A program made the position numbers and the translations under genes. From the NCBI GenBank assembly GCA_012729225.1, contig JAAYDO010000001.1, positions 1 to 35,377 of the forward strand: 35,377 nt of DNA, read 5' to 3'. Below are positions 26,828 to 34,749 of this stretch, in pieces. The DNA comes from Bacteroidales bacterium (GTDB lineage Bacteria > Bacteroidota > Bacteroidia > Bacteroidales > Bacteroidaceae). Below the pieces are notes generated by a model. The model did not search any database. It was not told the origin of the DNA and saw only the letters and a program-made list of their open reading frames with translations. Position 1 is the stretch's first letter; the number at the start of each line of letters is the position of its first letter.

Positions 26828-27343
26828 TTATTTTGTTCCAGCTAATTCGGAACCCAAATCTGTCATAGATTCCGTGAAACTATCAAAGATGGAGAAATCA
26901 CGACCACCTTTGAATTCATCAACTAAATATTTGCAGATTACTTCTCCAGTCCTTTTATCTGTTACAACTATCTCGCCCCATATCTTATGTTTATTTCCAG
27001 GAACAAGACTCATAACACTGTAAAATCTATCAAAATTGGAGAAATTCACAGTCATAACATAATCAGCAGAAGTATCTTTTACAATCTTCACCTTTTTACT
27101 TGTCTTGTTGAAGCCTTCGATAAAAAATGCCTCCCCTTTCTCAACATAAGCATCATATTCATCATTCCACTGCTCTTTAACAGGCTTCTCATTATTCCAC
27201 ATTGCATCTTTCCAGTTAAAAACGACATTTACAGTCCCTTCGTTTTTCATAAAAGAGGCTTTACCCTGGCTTACTTTTATTCCACCAGCAAACGCAAACA
27301 CTGTCATAAGTGCTAAACACAAAGTTAAACTACTTCTTTTCAT
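26828..27343 (-). CDS. Secreted protein of unknown function (paralogue of its neighbour)
   Basis: 171 residues from the ATG at 27343, chosen because a clean signal peptide starts there (MKRSSLTLCLALMTVFAFAG); the longer frame begins at 27370. The mature part is beta-rich (VNVVFNWKDAMW, YVMTVNFSNFDRF, HKIWGEIVVTDKRTGEVICK). It ends with GGRDFSIFDSFTESMTDLGS, reminiscent of periplasmic or outer-membrane-associated DUF4136/DUF4410-like folds, but no family is certain. Its pattern runs parallel to the 177-residue protein 40 bases upstream (strand - [I/V]xVTDxxG - strand), suggesting an old duplication. No lipobox. Probably periplasmic, with a role in pigment handling or outer-membrane placement. 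Confidence 0.7.
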   Translation of the reverse strand: MKRSSLTLCLALMTVFAFAGGIKVSQGKASFMKNEGTVNVVFNWKDAMWNNEKPVKEQWNDEYDAYVEKGEAFFIEGFNKTSKKVKIVKDTSADYVMTVNFSNFDRFYSVMSLVPGNKHKIWGEIVVTDKRTGEVICKYLVDEFKGGRDFSIFDSFTESMTDLGSELAGTK

Positions 27344-27410
27344 TTTCTTGAACTTTTTAAAATTAAACATATTGAATAAACACGCTCTTTGTCTTATATT
27401 ATATCTGGAG

Positions 27411-27944
27411 TTATTGGTCTAAATACTCGGACTTTAGAATACCTCCCAACGAACGTCCTGTCAAACTTGCCCATATTTTTATTTTTGCGAGTTTTGTCCC
27501 AGGCAAGAAAGGAGGTTCTGCACCACCATTGACATTTTTAACAGCGAATAAAATTTGCCCATTATCATCTGTTATAGTGACATCACAAAAAATATTTCCA
27601 ACATCCGAGATATTTTTCACAGTCACCATGAGAGTGTAGGGCGAATCCATATATGTCCCTATATTTAGTAACCCATCAAGTTTATTATTAATACCTTTTT
27701 GAAACTTAGTGATAATCGAAAACTTGTCTTTATTCCAATCTTTCTCATAGTTAGCGAAATCCGTCTCACTCAATCCCATGATAATGCTATGCGAAAAGTC
27801 AATCACATAGTTAATCTTAGAACCTGGTTTAATAGATGATAATTTATATTCATTCTGCGCAGATAGAACTATACTACAGAAGCAGAATAATGTTAAAATG
27901 ATAAATTTATAATTTAGTGTAAGAGCATTTTTCATATCAATCAT
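27411..27944 (-). CDS. Secreted protein of unknown function
   Basis: 177 residues. A signal peptide ends at VLSAQ (alternative ATG at 27935). The mature part contains INYVIDFSHSIIMGLSETDF, TLMVTVKNISDVGNIFCDVT and ITDDNGQILFAVKNVNGG, a beta-sandwich-like layout similar in order to the next protein downstream. The ATG overlaps the stop of the ketosynthase gene (ATGA), so it is firmly inside the pigment operon. A following 40-base gap, the largest in the operon, separates it from its presumed paralogue. I recognise no catalytic motif. Confidence 0.7.
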   Translation of the reverse strand: MIDMKNALTLNYKFIILTLFCFCSIVLSAQNEYKLSSIKPGSKINYVIDFSHSIIMGLSETDFANYEKDWNKDKFSIITKFQKGINNKLDGLLNIGTYMDSPYTLMVTVKNISDVGNIFCDVTITDDNGQILFAVKNVNGGAEPPFLPGTKLAKIKIWASLTGRSLGGILKSEYLDQ

Positions 27945-29164
27945 TGTTTTTTTATAATTAAAGCAGAATTAGTCCCTCCAAAACCAAAAGAATTACTCAA
28001 AACCGTATTTACTTCCATATTAATAGTTTGAGTTGCCAGATTAAGTTTCTCTGAATATTCATCTGGATTTTCGAAATTAAGATTCGGAGCAATAAAGTTG
28101 TTTTGCATCATTATGATACTGTAAACGATCTCGCTGGCACCCGCCATCCAACACTCATGTCCTGTCATTGACTTAGTTGAACTAATGAGTGCTCGTTGAC
28201 CATGAAACATCCTGTCAAGAGCAATAGCTTCGTACATGTCACCCTGTCGAGTTGATGTTGCATGGGCATTAATATAGTCAATATCATCAAGTTCAACGCC
28301 TGCATCTTTCATTGCACGACTCATTGCTATCACAGAACCATTGTCGCTTGGCTCTGAAATACCACCACCATTGCTCGAGAATCCATAACCCACTACTTCT
28401 GCGAGAATTGTGGCTCCGCGGGCAACAGCATGGTCATAGTCTTCAAGTACAAGGGCAGCAGCACCACCACTTGGGATCAAACCGTCACGATCTTTATCGA
28501 ATGGACGACTTGCCTTTGTTGGTTCGTTCATACGGATGGAGAAAGCGCCAAGAGCATCAAACGAAGCCATTGAATAATAGTTGGTTTCCTGGGCACCACC
28601 ACAAAGAACCATTTCTTGTAGACCTTGCTTTATAAGCATATAACCTAATCCAATAGAATGACTACCACTTGCACATGCAGCACTGATGGTGAAATTGACA
28701 CCGCGTAGATGGAAAATAGTACTCAGATTCATATTTACAGTCGAGTTCATAGACTGAAATATCAATCCGTAGCCCAACATCGCTGAGTCGTGTTTCTCAT
28801 CCATGATCTTCGATGATTCTATTACAGGCTTAGCTGATGAGTCATTACCAAAAATACATCCCACTTCATTCTCACGAAAATACTCGTCGCTAATTTGAGC
28901 TTGTGCAAAAGCCTGACAACTTGCCATATAAGCATACTGGGCCTCTTCAGACATACCTGCACGAGTATGTCTATCCAACATTTGTTTAGTGATAATGGGT
29001 GCTTCTACAATGCCAGTGAGTCCCGATCTATAGCCATATTCAAGTCTCTCTGATTGTAGACCAATACCAGATTTACCCTCAAAAAGAGACTTTCTAACTG
29101 TTTCTATGTCTGTTCCAAGGCAGGACCAAATGCCCATGCCAGTAATTACTACACGTCTTGCCAT
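27941..29164 (-). CDS. Beta-ketoacyl-ACP synthase (FabF/FabB type)
   Basis: 407 residues, the normal size for a stand-alone ketosynthase. The triad is complete: Cys164 in ISAACASGSHSIG, His301 in YINAHATSTRQGD, His336 in TKSMTGHECWMAGASE, and the C-terminal NSFGFGGTNSALII. The FabB/ApeR-like HECWMAGASE loop differs from the usual HSLGAAG. It follows the ketoreductase gene by 6 bases and overlaps the next gene by 4. In proteobacterial systems ApeR is the stand-alone ketosynthase thought to start the chain; this is the best local candidate for that role. Confidence 0.9.
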   Translation of the reverse strand: MARRVVITGMGIWSCLGTDIETVRKSLFEGKSGIGLQSERLEYGYRSGLTGIVEAPIITKQMLDRHTRAGMSEEAQYAYMASCQAFAQAQISDEYFRENEVGCIFGNDSSAKPVIESSKIMDEKHDSAMLGYGLIFQSMNSTVNMNLSTIFHLRGVNFTISAACASGSHSIGLGYMLIKQGLQEMVLCGGAQETNYYSMASFDALGAFSIRMNEPTKASRPFDKDRDGLIPSGGAAALVLEDYDHAVARGATILAEVVGYGFSSNGGGISEPSDNGSVIAMSRAMKDAGVELDDIDYINAHATSTRQGDMYEAIALDRMFHGQRALISSTKSMTGHECWMAGASEIVYSIIMMQNNFIAPNLNFENPDEYSEKLNLATQTINMEVNTVLSNSFGFGGTNSALIIKKQ

Positions 29165-29170
29165 TGCAAA

Positions 29171-29902
29171 TTATGTATATAATCCTCCGTTAATATTTAT
29201 TACTTCTCCTGTTATATATGATGCTTCATCAGATGCAAGAAAAGCAACTAAAGCAGCAACTTCTTCTGGTTTGCCAAATCGACCAATAGGAATCAACTTC
29301 TTCAAGCTTTCCTCTGGCAAATTTTTAGTCATGTCTGTTTCAATAAATCCTGGTGCTATGGCATTTACTGTGACATTGCGTGGTGCAACCTCCTGAGCTA
29401 AAGCTTTTGTTGCCCCAATTAATGCCGCTTTGGCTGCACTGTAATTTGTTTGGCCTGGCAATCCTTTCACACCTGACAATGAAGCAATATTAATAATTCT
29501 TCCCCCACGTTTACGAGGCATCATGTGTTTTAGCAGTCTTCTTGTAAGGTGAAAGAACCCATTTAAGGTTGTATCTATAACACTATGCCAATCCTCATCA
29601 GACATCATAAACATAACATTGTCGCGACGAATACCGGCATTGTTAACCAACACCTCAATATAATCATCCTTATGCTTCTCTTCCCATCTATTAATTGCAT
29701 CATCAACTTCTTCTTTACTACATACATTAAATTTCATTAATTCCGCACGACCGCCAGCCCGTTCAATCTCATCTTTAGCATCCTCTGCGGCGTCCTTGTT
29801 TGACTGAAAATTAATTAATACAGGATAACCCATAGAAGCCAATTTGATACAAATTGCCCTTCCAATGCCTCTTGATCCTCCTGTAACCAATGCGTATTTC
29901 AT
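29171..29902 (-). CDS. 3-oxoacyl-ACP reductase, FabG type (ApeQ-like); first gene of the operon
   Basis: 243 residues from ATG 29902. Short-chain dehydrogenase features: MKYALVTGGSRGIGRAI (NADP-binding glycines 8-14), LVNNAGI, Ser in INIASLSG, catalytic YSAAK, and the C-terminal GGLYT. This is the FabG ketoreductase of the polyene cycle. The frame stays open to 30079, but the extra 59 residues run through the inverted-repeat segment and have no resemblance to FabG, so they are rejected. As first gene of the 26-gene run its transcription depends on the 29903-30126 region, where the promoter motif is in the wrong orientation. An alternative is a promoter I cannot see. Confidence 0.92.
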   Translation of the reverse strand: MKYALVTGGSRGIGRAICIKLASMGYPVLINFQSNKDAAEDAKDEIERAGGRAELMKFNVCSKEEVDDAINRWEEKHKDDYIEVLVNNAGIRRDNVMFMMSDEDWHSVIDTTLNGFFHLTRRLLKHMMPRKRGGRIINIASLSGVKGLPGQTNYSAAKAALIGATKALAQEVAPRNVTVNAIAPGFIETDMTKNLPEESLKKLIPIGRFGKPEEVAALVAFLASDEASYITGEVININGGLYT

Positions 29903-29952
29903 ATTAAAAAGATGATGTTTTTTAATGATCCAATATGTCTTTTTCTTATCTG

Positions 29953-29967
29953 TCTCTTTCCAAGAGA
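29953..29967 (+). repeat. Left inverted repeat of a putative invertible promoter segment
   Basis: TCTCTTTCCAAGAGA, itself a near-palindrome (GTCTCTT-TCC-AAGAGAC). It is repeated exactly, in reverse complement, at 30127-30141. It lies 50 bases upstream of the fabG start. The 3-base asymmetric centre (TCC here, GGA in the other copy) is what shows the two copies to be inverted rather than direct. Confidence 0.7.
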
Positions 29968-30126
29968 CGAATTGATTGGGAGGCCTCTTGATAATCAGTG
30001 CTTTTTGTAATCGTTCGAGTTCAAATTGCAAAACAAAGAACAAAAGTGGCACAAGAAAAGTTGTTTTTCTCATGCCCAAAGGTTAAAATGTACAATATTT
30101 TGACTATCTTTGCACACAAATATCCA
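29968..30126. promoter_or_regulatory. Putative 159-bp invertible promoter segment (currently pointing away from the APE operon)
   Basis: The segment between the 15-bp inverted repeats is gene-free. It carries TATCTTTG (30105-30112, plus strand), a full match to the Bacteroidetes -7 box TAnnTTTG in the common context ACTATCTTTGCAC. The -33 position has no TTTG (GGTT there), so the promoter is weak by consensus. It points right, toward the 3' end of the integrase gene. Inversion would bring the box to about 29982-29989 on the minus strand, starting transcription about 70 bases before fabG. On the minus strand in the present orientation I find only AACCTTTG (30084-30077), one mismatch off and without a -33 box. 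This is the arrangement of phase-variable promoters in Bacteroides. Confidence 0.6.
30105..30112 (+). promoter_or_regulatory. Bacteroidetes -7 promoter box inside the putative invertible segment
   Basis: TATCTTTG matches TAnnTTTG exactly and is followed by CACAC, as is common in Bacteroidales. A -33 TTTG at 19-21 bases upstream is absent. The box lies 15 bases from the right inverted repeat, so any transcript would begin close to or within that repeat. Confidence 0.55.
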
Positions 30127-30141
30127 TCTCTTGGAAAGAGA
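30127..30141 (+). repeat. Right inverted repeat of the putative invertible promoter segment
   Basis: TCTCTTGGAAAGAGA, the exact reverse complement of 29953-29967. The repeat ends 28 bases from the integrase stop codon and overlaps by 3 bases a second inverted repeat (30139-30147/30163-30171). It could instead be the attachment core of the mobile element. Confidence 0.7.
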
Positions 30142-30171
30142 TTGAGATTTTTGCTAAACAATTCTCAATCT
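30139..30171 (-). terminator. Hairpin at the 3' end of the integrase gene
   Basis: AGATTGAGA (30139-30147) and TCTCAATCT (30163-30171) form a perfect 9-bp stem with a 15-base loop, starting within the integrase stop codon. Downstream on the minus strand there is only CTTTCC, not a clear T-run, so it may be a weak terminator or a recombinase-related structure. Confidence 0.4.
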
Positions 30172-31363
30172 ACAACAACCCCAATATCATCTTGTTTGCC
30201 TTATCGACCACAGAAGTTTCTAATGAGGCAAGGTAAATCTGTGTTGTTGTCTCAGAATCATGTCCCATTCCTTCACTAATAACCGATAGCGGTACATTCT
30301 TAGCCTTGGCTATACTAGCCCAGGAGTGACGTGCCACATACATGGTCAAAGGACGCTGGAGTTTCAACTTCTTCGAAAGGTCTTTCAAACGATAATTGAC
30401 CAAATGAAGGGCGTTATCATATTGCTTTCGCTCATTGCCAACTTCTTTGATGATAGGGAGAAGAAAGTCTGTTTTGTTGTCGGGGTATTTGGAGATGATT
30501 TCCGACATACACTTTTCCCATTTGATACTCAGCTCTTGTCCAGTTTTTCGTCTACGATAAGTTAGGATGCCATTCTTCAAGTCGGACTTCTTAAGGTATG
30601 CCATGTCCACAAAGGACATTCCTCTTGTGTAGAAACTGAACATAAACATATCACGAGCAAAATCCAATGAGGATTTCATTGACAAGTCCAAATCTTTCAA
30701 AGCCTTGATTGCTTTAATGGGTATGGCTCGTTTAACCGTCTTGTCAACTCCTGTATAGACGTGACGGAATGGATTATTTTGCTCGGTAAGTCCTTTCTCC
30801 ACAGCCCGGTTATAGACAGCCCGAAGGTTTCGCATATAGAACGATATAGTATTCATGCGCACTCCTCTGGTTTTCAGATGTGCCTCATACAGAAGCATCA
30901 AGTCGGAGGTTATGCCGTCAAGAGGGACATCCTGTTCTTCACGAAATGTTATGAAACTTTTCAACGTGGCAGTGTAGGTTTCTGATGTCCTGACCTTTCC
31001 CAACTGTTTCAATTGGGCTATAACACCATGCATAAAGTTGAAGAAGGAGGCTTCCTTGGTCATTCTATGGAACATCGAGGCAACATCGTCTGCCGTAAAT
31101 CTGCGACGTTCCATTTCTAACTGCCGAATAACTTTTTCCAATCGGGCAATGTCCCATTCCAGACGTTCTTTTATGCACAACAAAGTGTTAGAACGATTAC
31201 CGCTGATTATGACGGACTCGGCCTTTTCATCCCATTCGTCCGCAAAGATTTTGTAGTCCGTATTCAATTGTCGAACTATACGCTTATGAATAATCTGGAA
31301 GTATATGCTTCCCTCTTTGCCTTCAACTGTGGAAGGTCTATATTTTACCTTTATTGATGTCAT
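30170..31363 (-). CDS. Bacteroidetes-type tyrosine recombinase (integrase or invertase)
   Basis: 397 residues. N-terminal arm-binding domain (about 1-85), SAM-like core-binding domain (about 105-205), and catalytic domain with Arg247 in FYTRGMSFVDM, Lys273 in RRRKTGQ, Arg345 in YVARHSWAS (Tyr at the usual first His), His368 in GMGHDS and Tyr377 in TQIYLAS. All nucleophilic and activating residues are present, so it should be active. Two contexts fit. It may be the integrase of the mobilisable element (relaxase gene 23 bases upstream). It may be the recombinase that flips the inverted-repeat segment next to its 3' end; Bacteroides Tsr invertases belong to the same family. Both roles may apply. 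Confidence 0.92.
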   Translation of the reverse strand: MTSIKVKYRPSTVEGKEGSIYFQIIHKRIVRQLNTDYKIFADEWDEKAESVIISGNRSNTLLCIKERLEWDIARLEKVIRQLEMERRRFTADDVASMFHRMTKEASFFNFMHGVIAQLKQLGKVRTSETYTATLKSFITFREEQDVPLDGITSDLMLLYEAHLKTRGVRMNTISFYMRNLRAVYNRAVEKGLTEQNNPFRHVYTGVDKTVKRAIPIKAIKALKDLDLSMKSSLDFARDMFMFSFYTRGMSFVDMAYLKKSDLKNGILTYRRRKTGQELSIKWEKCMSEIISKYPDNKTDFLLPIIKEVGNERKQYDNALHLVNYRLKDLSKKLKLQRPLTMYVARHSWASIAKAKNVPLSVISEGMGHDSETTTQIYLASLETSVVDKANKMILGLL

Positions 31364-31386
31364 AATTCTTGTTTTATATTAGTAAA

Positions 31387-33444
31387 TCAGCAGATTCCCC
31401 AGCCATTCCGTTTCTTTGTTCCATCCCAGTTGGTGAGTTCGCTGTAGGAACCACCACCACATGTGCTGATGCCAACACGACCACCTGCGGCAAGGAGCAG
31501 GTTCTTCATCAGTTCCTTAGGGACTTCCATTTCCTCACATAGTTGTATGGTACGAGATGCTGTCAGGCTGGCTTTGAACTCGGATACACCTGTCCAAGAC
31601 ATCTTCTCCAACAAGTGGTTTGTAGCCGACTTGCGCTGCTCTATATCAGCAGGATCAAGGTCACGCTTGAAAGCTTCGGCTATGATGCCCATTGCCACTG
31701 TGTTGCCCTGCTTGGGCTGGAAATCATTGTCCTTATGCAGTGCATAGTCGTTGATGGCAGCAATGGCATCGTCAATCCATCGGTCAATCTGTTGCCGGAA
31801 GGCTTTCTTATTATGCTGAATGGTGTCCAAAATCTGTTTTATCTCAGGGACATCCAGTATTTCCTTGACTTGGCTTTCGGCTTTGTCGGCTCTTTGGCGT
31901 TCGCTGTTCAGTGCTTCATTGGTTTTTCGAGTTTCGGCATTAGTCTTATCAAGCCTTGCTTGCAGTCCTTTGATTTCTTCGTCTTTCTCGCTTCTGAGGG
32001 CAGCAATGGCATTCTCGTCGATGGAGTCGAGGCGCATCCTTAGATATGAGTTGGTTGCCGTCAACTCTGCATTCTCCACTTGGAGTGTCTTGTTCTTCTC
32101 AATGATGATACTGGCCTCCTTCATGGCTTTCTGATAGAGAGCCTTTCCCGTTTTGAGGATTTCCGAATTCTGCGCCTCCTTGGCCTTGAGCAACTTATCT
32201 TGTGCTTTTGTGAGTATGGACTTGATGGCCTTGCGCCTGTCCTCCTGCCACTGCTTCTTTCCGCCAATGGCAGGAACGGGTATAGCAAGTTCTTCTTGAA
32301 TGTCTTCCCAGGCATCCTCAAATAACTTGTCTGTCTCTATAGCGGGAGGTGTCAGGTCTTCCGGCTTGATGTCAATCGCTTTAGCATACTGTTCATAGAT
32401 TGATGCTCGTTCACGGGCTCTTGATGTTCGGTCATAGGCATGTTGGGTTTCCTCTTCCAACTTTTCTATCTCGCCTTCCAGATCCTTTTTCTCCGTCTGA
32501 GCCTGAGCGATTGCGTCCCTGGATTGCCGTTCGGCTTCAAGCACCGCCTTGTCCTTATGAACACGACTGCGCTTCTCTTCAACTGGCAACATGGCAATGT
32601 CATCCCCTCGTTCCAGTCCGTACTTTCGTCCGACCTGATTGTAGTAGTCGGTGTGCATCTGGTAGTAGGTTCTGCCAACGGCATACTTGTCTTCGCCCCA
32701 TACACGGGCGTATGATACACATTCCTTTTCCCTCCGTTCGACTTCCGTTCTTACGAAGTCGTTGCGGATTTCCTCAGGAAGTTTCTTCCATTCCTTATGC
32801 GTGAGTACGTTAGTTGGGGCGTCCTTATGCACATACTTGACAGATGCGCGACCTCTTGCTTTTGTCTTTGCAACAGGAATAGTCTGGATATGTATGTGCG
32901 GCGTGGTCTCATCAAGATGAACATCAAAACCGATAATGTTCTCTGCTCCCCAACGGTCACATGCCCAGTGGTAGGTGTCCATTGCCCAGTCCTTGATGCC
33001 TTGTTTCAGTTGAATTTGGGCGTTACTTCTTTGAAGGGTGAAATCTACTTCTTGGTTTCCGTATGCGAGACGCGTCAGCACATCATGGTCACCGCTGACG
33101 ACGATGCCAACGGTATAGTTCGGGCTGTTGTCTGAGTTGCCCAACGGATTGTCTTTGTCCTTGTATGGTTTGAAACCGAGTTCATCAAGACGTTTCTGCA
33201 AGCGTTCATGCAATGGCATTGGATTGGAACCGAGGGGAACAATTTCGCCTTTGCCGTTTATCTCAAAATTGAGGTATTTGCGTGAGAAATCGTAGTGGTT
33301 GTTCGTGTCCAGATTCTTTAGACGATAGGTTTTCTCGTTCCATCCACGCCGTTCAGGTTCATAACCTTCAGCTGCGGAAAAAGATTTGGCTGGTGCGCCT
33401 ACATGTATGGCGGCACGGGGTATATTGTTTCTTGCTTTAGACAT
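31387..33444 (-). CDS. MobV/Pre-family relaxase for plasmid or element mobilisation
   Basis: 685 residues. The N-terminal relaxase domain (about 1-250) has the HUH metal site FDVHLDETTPHIHIQTIPV (His176, His183, His185), diagnostic of MobV/Pre. It would nick one strand at oriT and lead it to the recipient cell. The middle and C-terminal parts have long charged coiled coils (about 315-360 and 430-545), common in large Bacteroidetes MobV proteins, and a Gly-rich tail (LLAAGGRVGISTCGGG). No transfer apparatus is encoded nearby, so mobilisation would rely on a helper conjugative element. The likely oriT lies just upstream in 33480-33690. Confidence 0.93.
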   Translation of the reverse strand: MSKARNNIPRAAIHVGAPAKSFSAAEGYEPERRGWNEKTYRLKNLDTNNHYDFSRKYLNFEINGKGEIVPLGSNPMPLHERLQKRLDELGFKPYKDKDNPLGNSDNSPNYTVGIVVSGDHDVLTRLAYGNQEVDFTLQRSNAQIQLKQGIKDWAMDTYHWACDRWGAENIIGFDVHLDETTPHIHIQTIPVAKTKARGRASVKYVHKDAPTNVLTHKEWKKLPEEIRNDFVRTEVERREKECVSYARVWGEDKYAVGRTYYQMHTDYYNQVGRKYGLERGDDIAMLPVEEKRSRVHKDKAVLEAERQSRDAIAQAQTEKKDLEGEIEKLEEETQHAYDRTSRARERASIYEQYAKAIDIKPEDLTPPAIETDKLFEDAWEDIQEELAIPVPAIGGKKQWQEDRRKAIKSILTKAQDKLLKAKEAQNSEILKTGKALYQKAMKEASIIIEKNKTLQVENAELTATNSYLRMRLDSIDENAIAALRSEKDEEIKGLQARLDKTNAETRKTNEALNSERQRADKAESQVKEILDVPEIKQILDTIQHNKKAFRQQIDRWIDDAIAAINDYALHKDNDFQPKQGNTVAMGIIAEAFKRDLDPADIEQRKSATNHLLEKMSWTGVSEFKASLTASRTIQLCEEMEVPKELMKNLLLAAGGRVGISTCGGGSYSELTNWDGTKKRNGWGIC

Positions 33445-33479
33445 AATTCTGTTCTATTGAAGTTGTGATTATAAGTGAT

Positions 33480-33690
33480 TAGATGTTATTCGGGTCTCGA
33501 GTAGAACCTGAGTGGAGGGTCGAGGGAGAGAGTCACTCCCTCGCAGATGCACGGCTTTATGGAAGCGGCTCAAACCCTCGGAGAGCATAATGGGACTTTT
33601 TAAGGGAGCAAAGCGAATCTAAAAGTCCATATTATGTTATGGGATTATTCGGTAATCCCCTGCGCCATGCGACAGACTTCCCTTGGGAAA
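33480..33690. other. Candidate origin of transfer (oriT) region
   Basis: The 249-base interval upstream of the MobV gene has three stem-loops: CGAGGGAG/CTCCCTCG (33521-33543); a larger imperfect one with GGACTTTT/AAAAGTCC core (33593-33600/33621-33628) extended by CATAAT/ATTATG (33586-33591/33631-33636); and GGGATTA-TTCGG-TAATCCC (33641-33659). MobV oriTs usually lie directly upstream of the relaxase gene and have inverted repeats next to the nick. The nick site cannot be named from sequence alone. Part of the structure could be a terminator for the DUF6371 gene, but no T-run follows on the minus strand. Confidence 0.5.
33521..33543 (+). repeat. 8-bp inverted repeat in the candidate oriT
   Basis: CGAGGGAG (33521-33528) and CTCCCTCG (33536-33543) are perfect complements around a 7-base loop. 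Sited 80 bases upstream of the relaxase start. Confidence 0.7.
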
Positions 33691-33693
33691 GTT

Positions 33694-34749
33694 TTACGAA
33701 TCGTCCTCAACGATTTCAAGTTCAAGAGCGTCTATGAGTTTCTGGAGGGCTGGATTTAGTTCTATCATTCTGGCCAGAAGCATCTGCTTGGTCTCCTGCA
33801 TCAACAGGAAGTCAGCTATGTCAAGTCCTGCCATGCGCTGCTCATAGGTTGCCGTTTTCTCCAAAACATCAGACACCATCAAACTATGACAAATAGGTTT
33901 GAGTATATCAGACTTCACTTGCCATTTTTCCGTAGCTCCAAGGTCGGGCATGAGAATCACGTCTCTGCCCATAAGCACTTGCAGGGCATCCTCATTGAAA
34001 CAGCCGTTTTTTCCGCCAGTTGCCAACCAGAGGAAATCTGGCATAAAATGTGACGCAATGAGACAGGTCTTCTCACTTTCCACGAGCATGATGGGAGTGG
34101 TTGGATGGGAGTTAAGCAAGTGTTCACCAAACAAACATTGCTTCAGGTTATAGTTGGGTAGTTTCAACAGGGAGTGAACCCAACTGACGTATGCCAGTGG
34201 TTCTTTGATGCGATGTCCGTTCTGCGGATTGTATGCCATGACTTTTCCTCCACGAATGTTGTTATTCACATCAATCTGCCAGAATACAGTCGAGCCATTC
34301 CACTTGTTGGAAGTGCCCACGCAATAGCGTTCAAACTGAAGGTTCGTAGCATTGCTTCCGATCGTCTTGCACAAGTAACGGTGTAGAGGATTAATCTCAT
34401 AATGTGAAAGAGACTTTCTCATTAGCTCCTCAGAAATGAAAGACGGAGCCAAAGGTTCGGTCTTAACTTTTTCGGGGTTGCGTGACATATGTGGCTTATC
34501 AATGATACCGTCATTGTCCTTTGCATCAGGTTTTGCATCTGGGTTATCATGGAAGTAATCCTTGGGAGTATAGTGGTAACCACAAGCATCCTCATGGTCG
34601 CATCGACCCACATAGTCAGGGAAGATGATAATACCTTCCTCGTCAACATACTTGACGAAGCAATTACGTTTGCCACATTTGGGGCAGGTGAGCTTGTTGT
34701 TTCTCCTGCTCGTATCATATTTCTTCAGATGGAATCTATACTGGTTCAT
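33694..34749 (-). CDS. DUF6371 protein with zinc ribbon and Toprim-like region (mobile-element replication)
   Basis: 351 residues. The N-terminus has a zinc-finger pattern (CPKCGKRNC at 22-30, then CDHEDAC at 50-56). The middle carries a Toprim-like segment: PIMLVESEKTCLIASHFM with the conserved Glu, then ATGGKNGC and DVILMPDLGATEKW with the acidic site. This is the DUF6371 layout of Bacteroidetes mobile elements, resembling a primase without its helicase. It is probably involved in replication or priming of the transferred element. Its ATG overlaps the stop of the DUF3987 gene (ATGA), so the two act as a unit, and it is followed by the oriT region. Confidence 0.82.
   Translation of the reverse strand: MNQYRFHLKKYDTSRRNNKLTCPKCGKRNCFVKYVDEEGIIIFPDYVGRCDHEDACGYHYTPKDYFHDNPDAKPDAKDNDGIIDKPHMSRNPEKVKTEPLAPSFISEELMRKSLSHYEINPLHRYLCKTIGSNATNLQFERYCVGTSNKWNGSTVFWQIDVNNNIRGGKVMAYNPQNGHRIKEPLAYVSWVHSLLKLPNYNLKQCLFGEHLLNSHPTTPIMLVESEKTCLIASHFMPDFLWLATGGKNGCFNEDALQVLMGRDVILMPDLGATEKWQVKSDILKPICHSLMVSDVLEKTATYEQRMAGLDIADFLLMQETKQMLLARMIELNPALQKLIDALELEIVEDDS

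Noticed and set aside
29903-30079. 59-residue N-terminal extension of the FabG protein
   Set aside because: It would read through the inverted-repeat segment, has no likeness to FabG, and the canonical dinucleotide fold begins exactly at the ATG at 29902.
30077-30084. AACCTTTG on the minus strand as an operon promoter in the current orientation
   Set aside because: It mismatches the -7 box at its first base and has no TTTG at the -33 distance. It is kept only as a weak alternative to the OFF interpretation.
31543-32043. Plus-strand open frame of 166 codons opposite the relaxase gene
   Set aside because: Shadow of the coiled-coil part of MobV; no domain or start context of its own.
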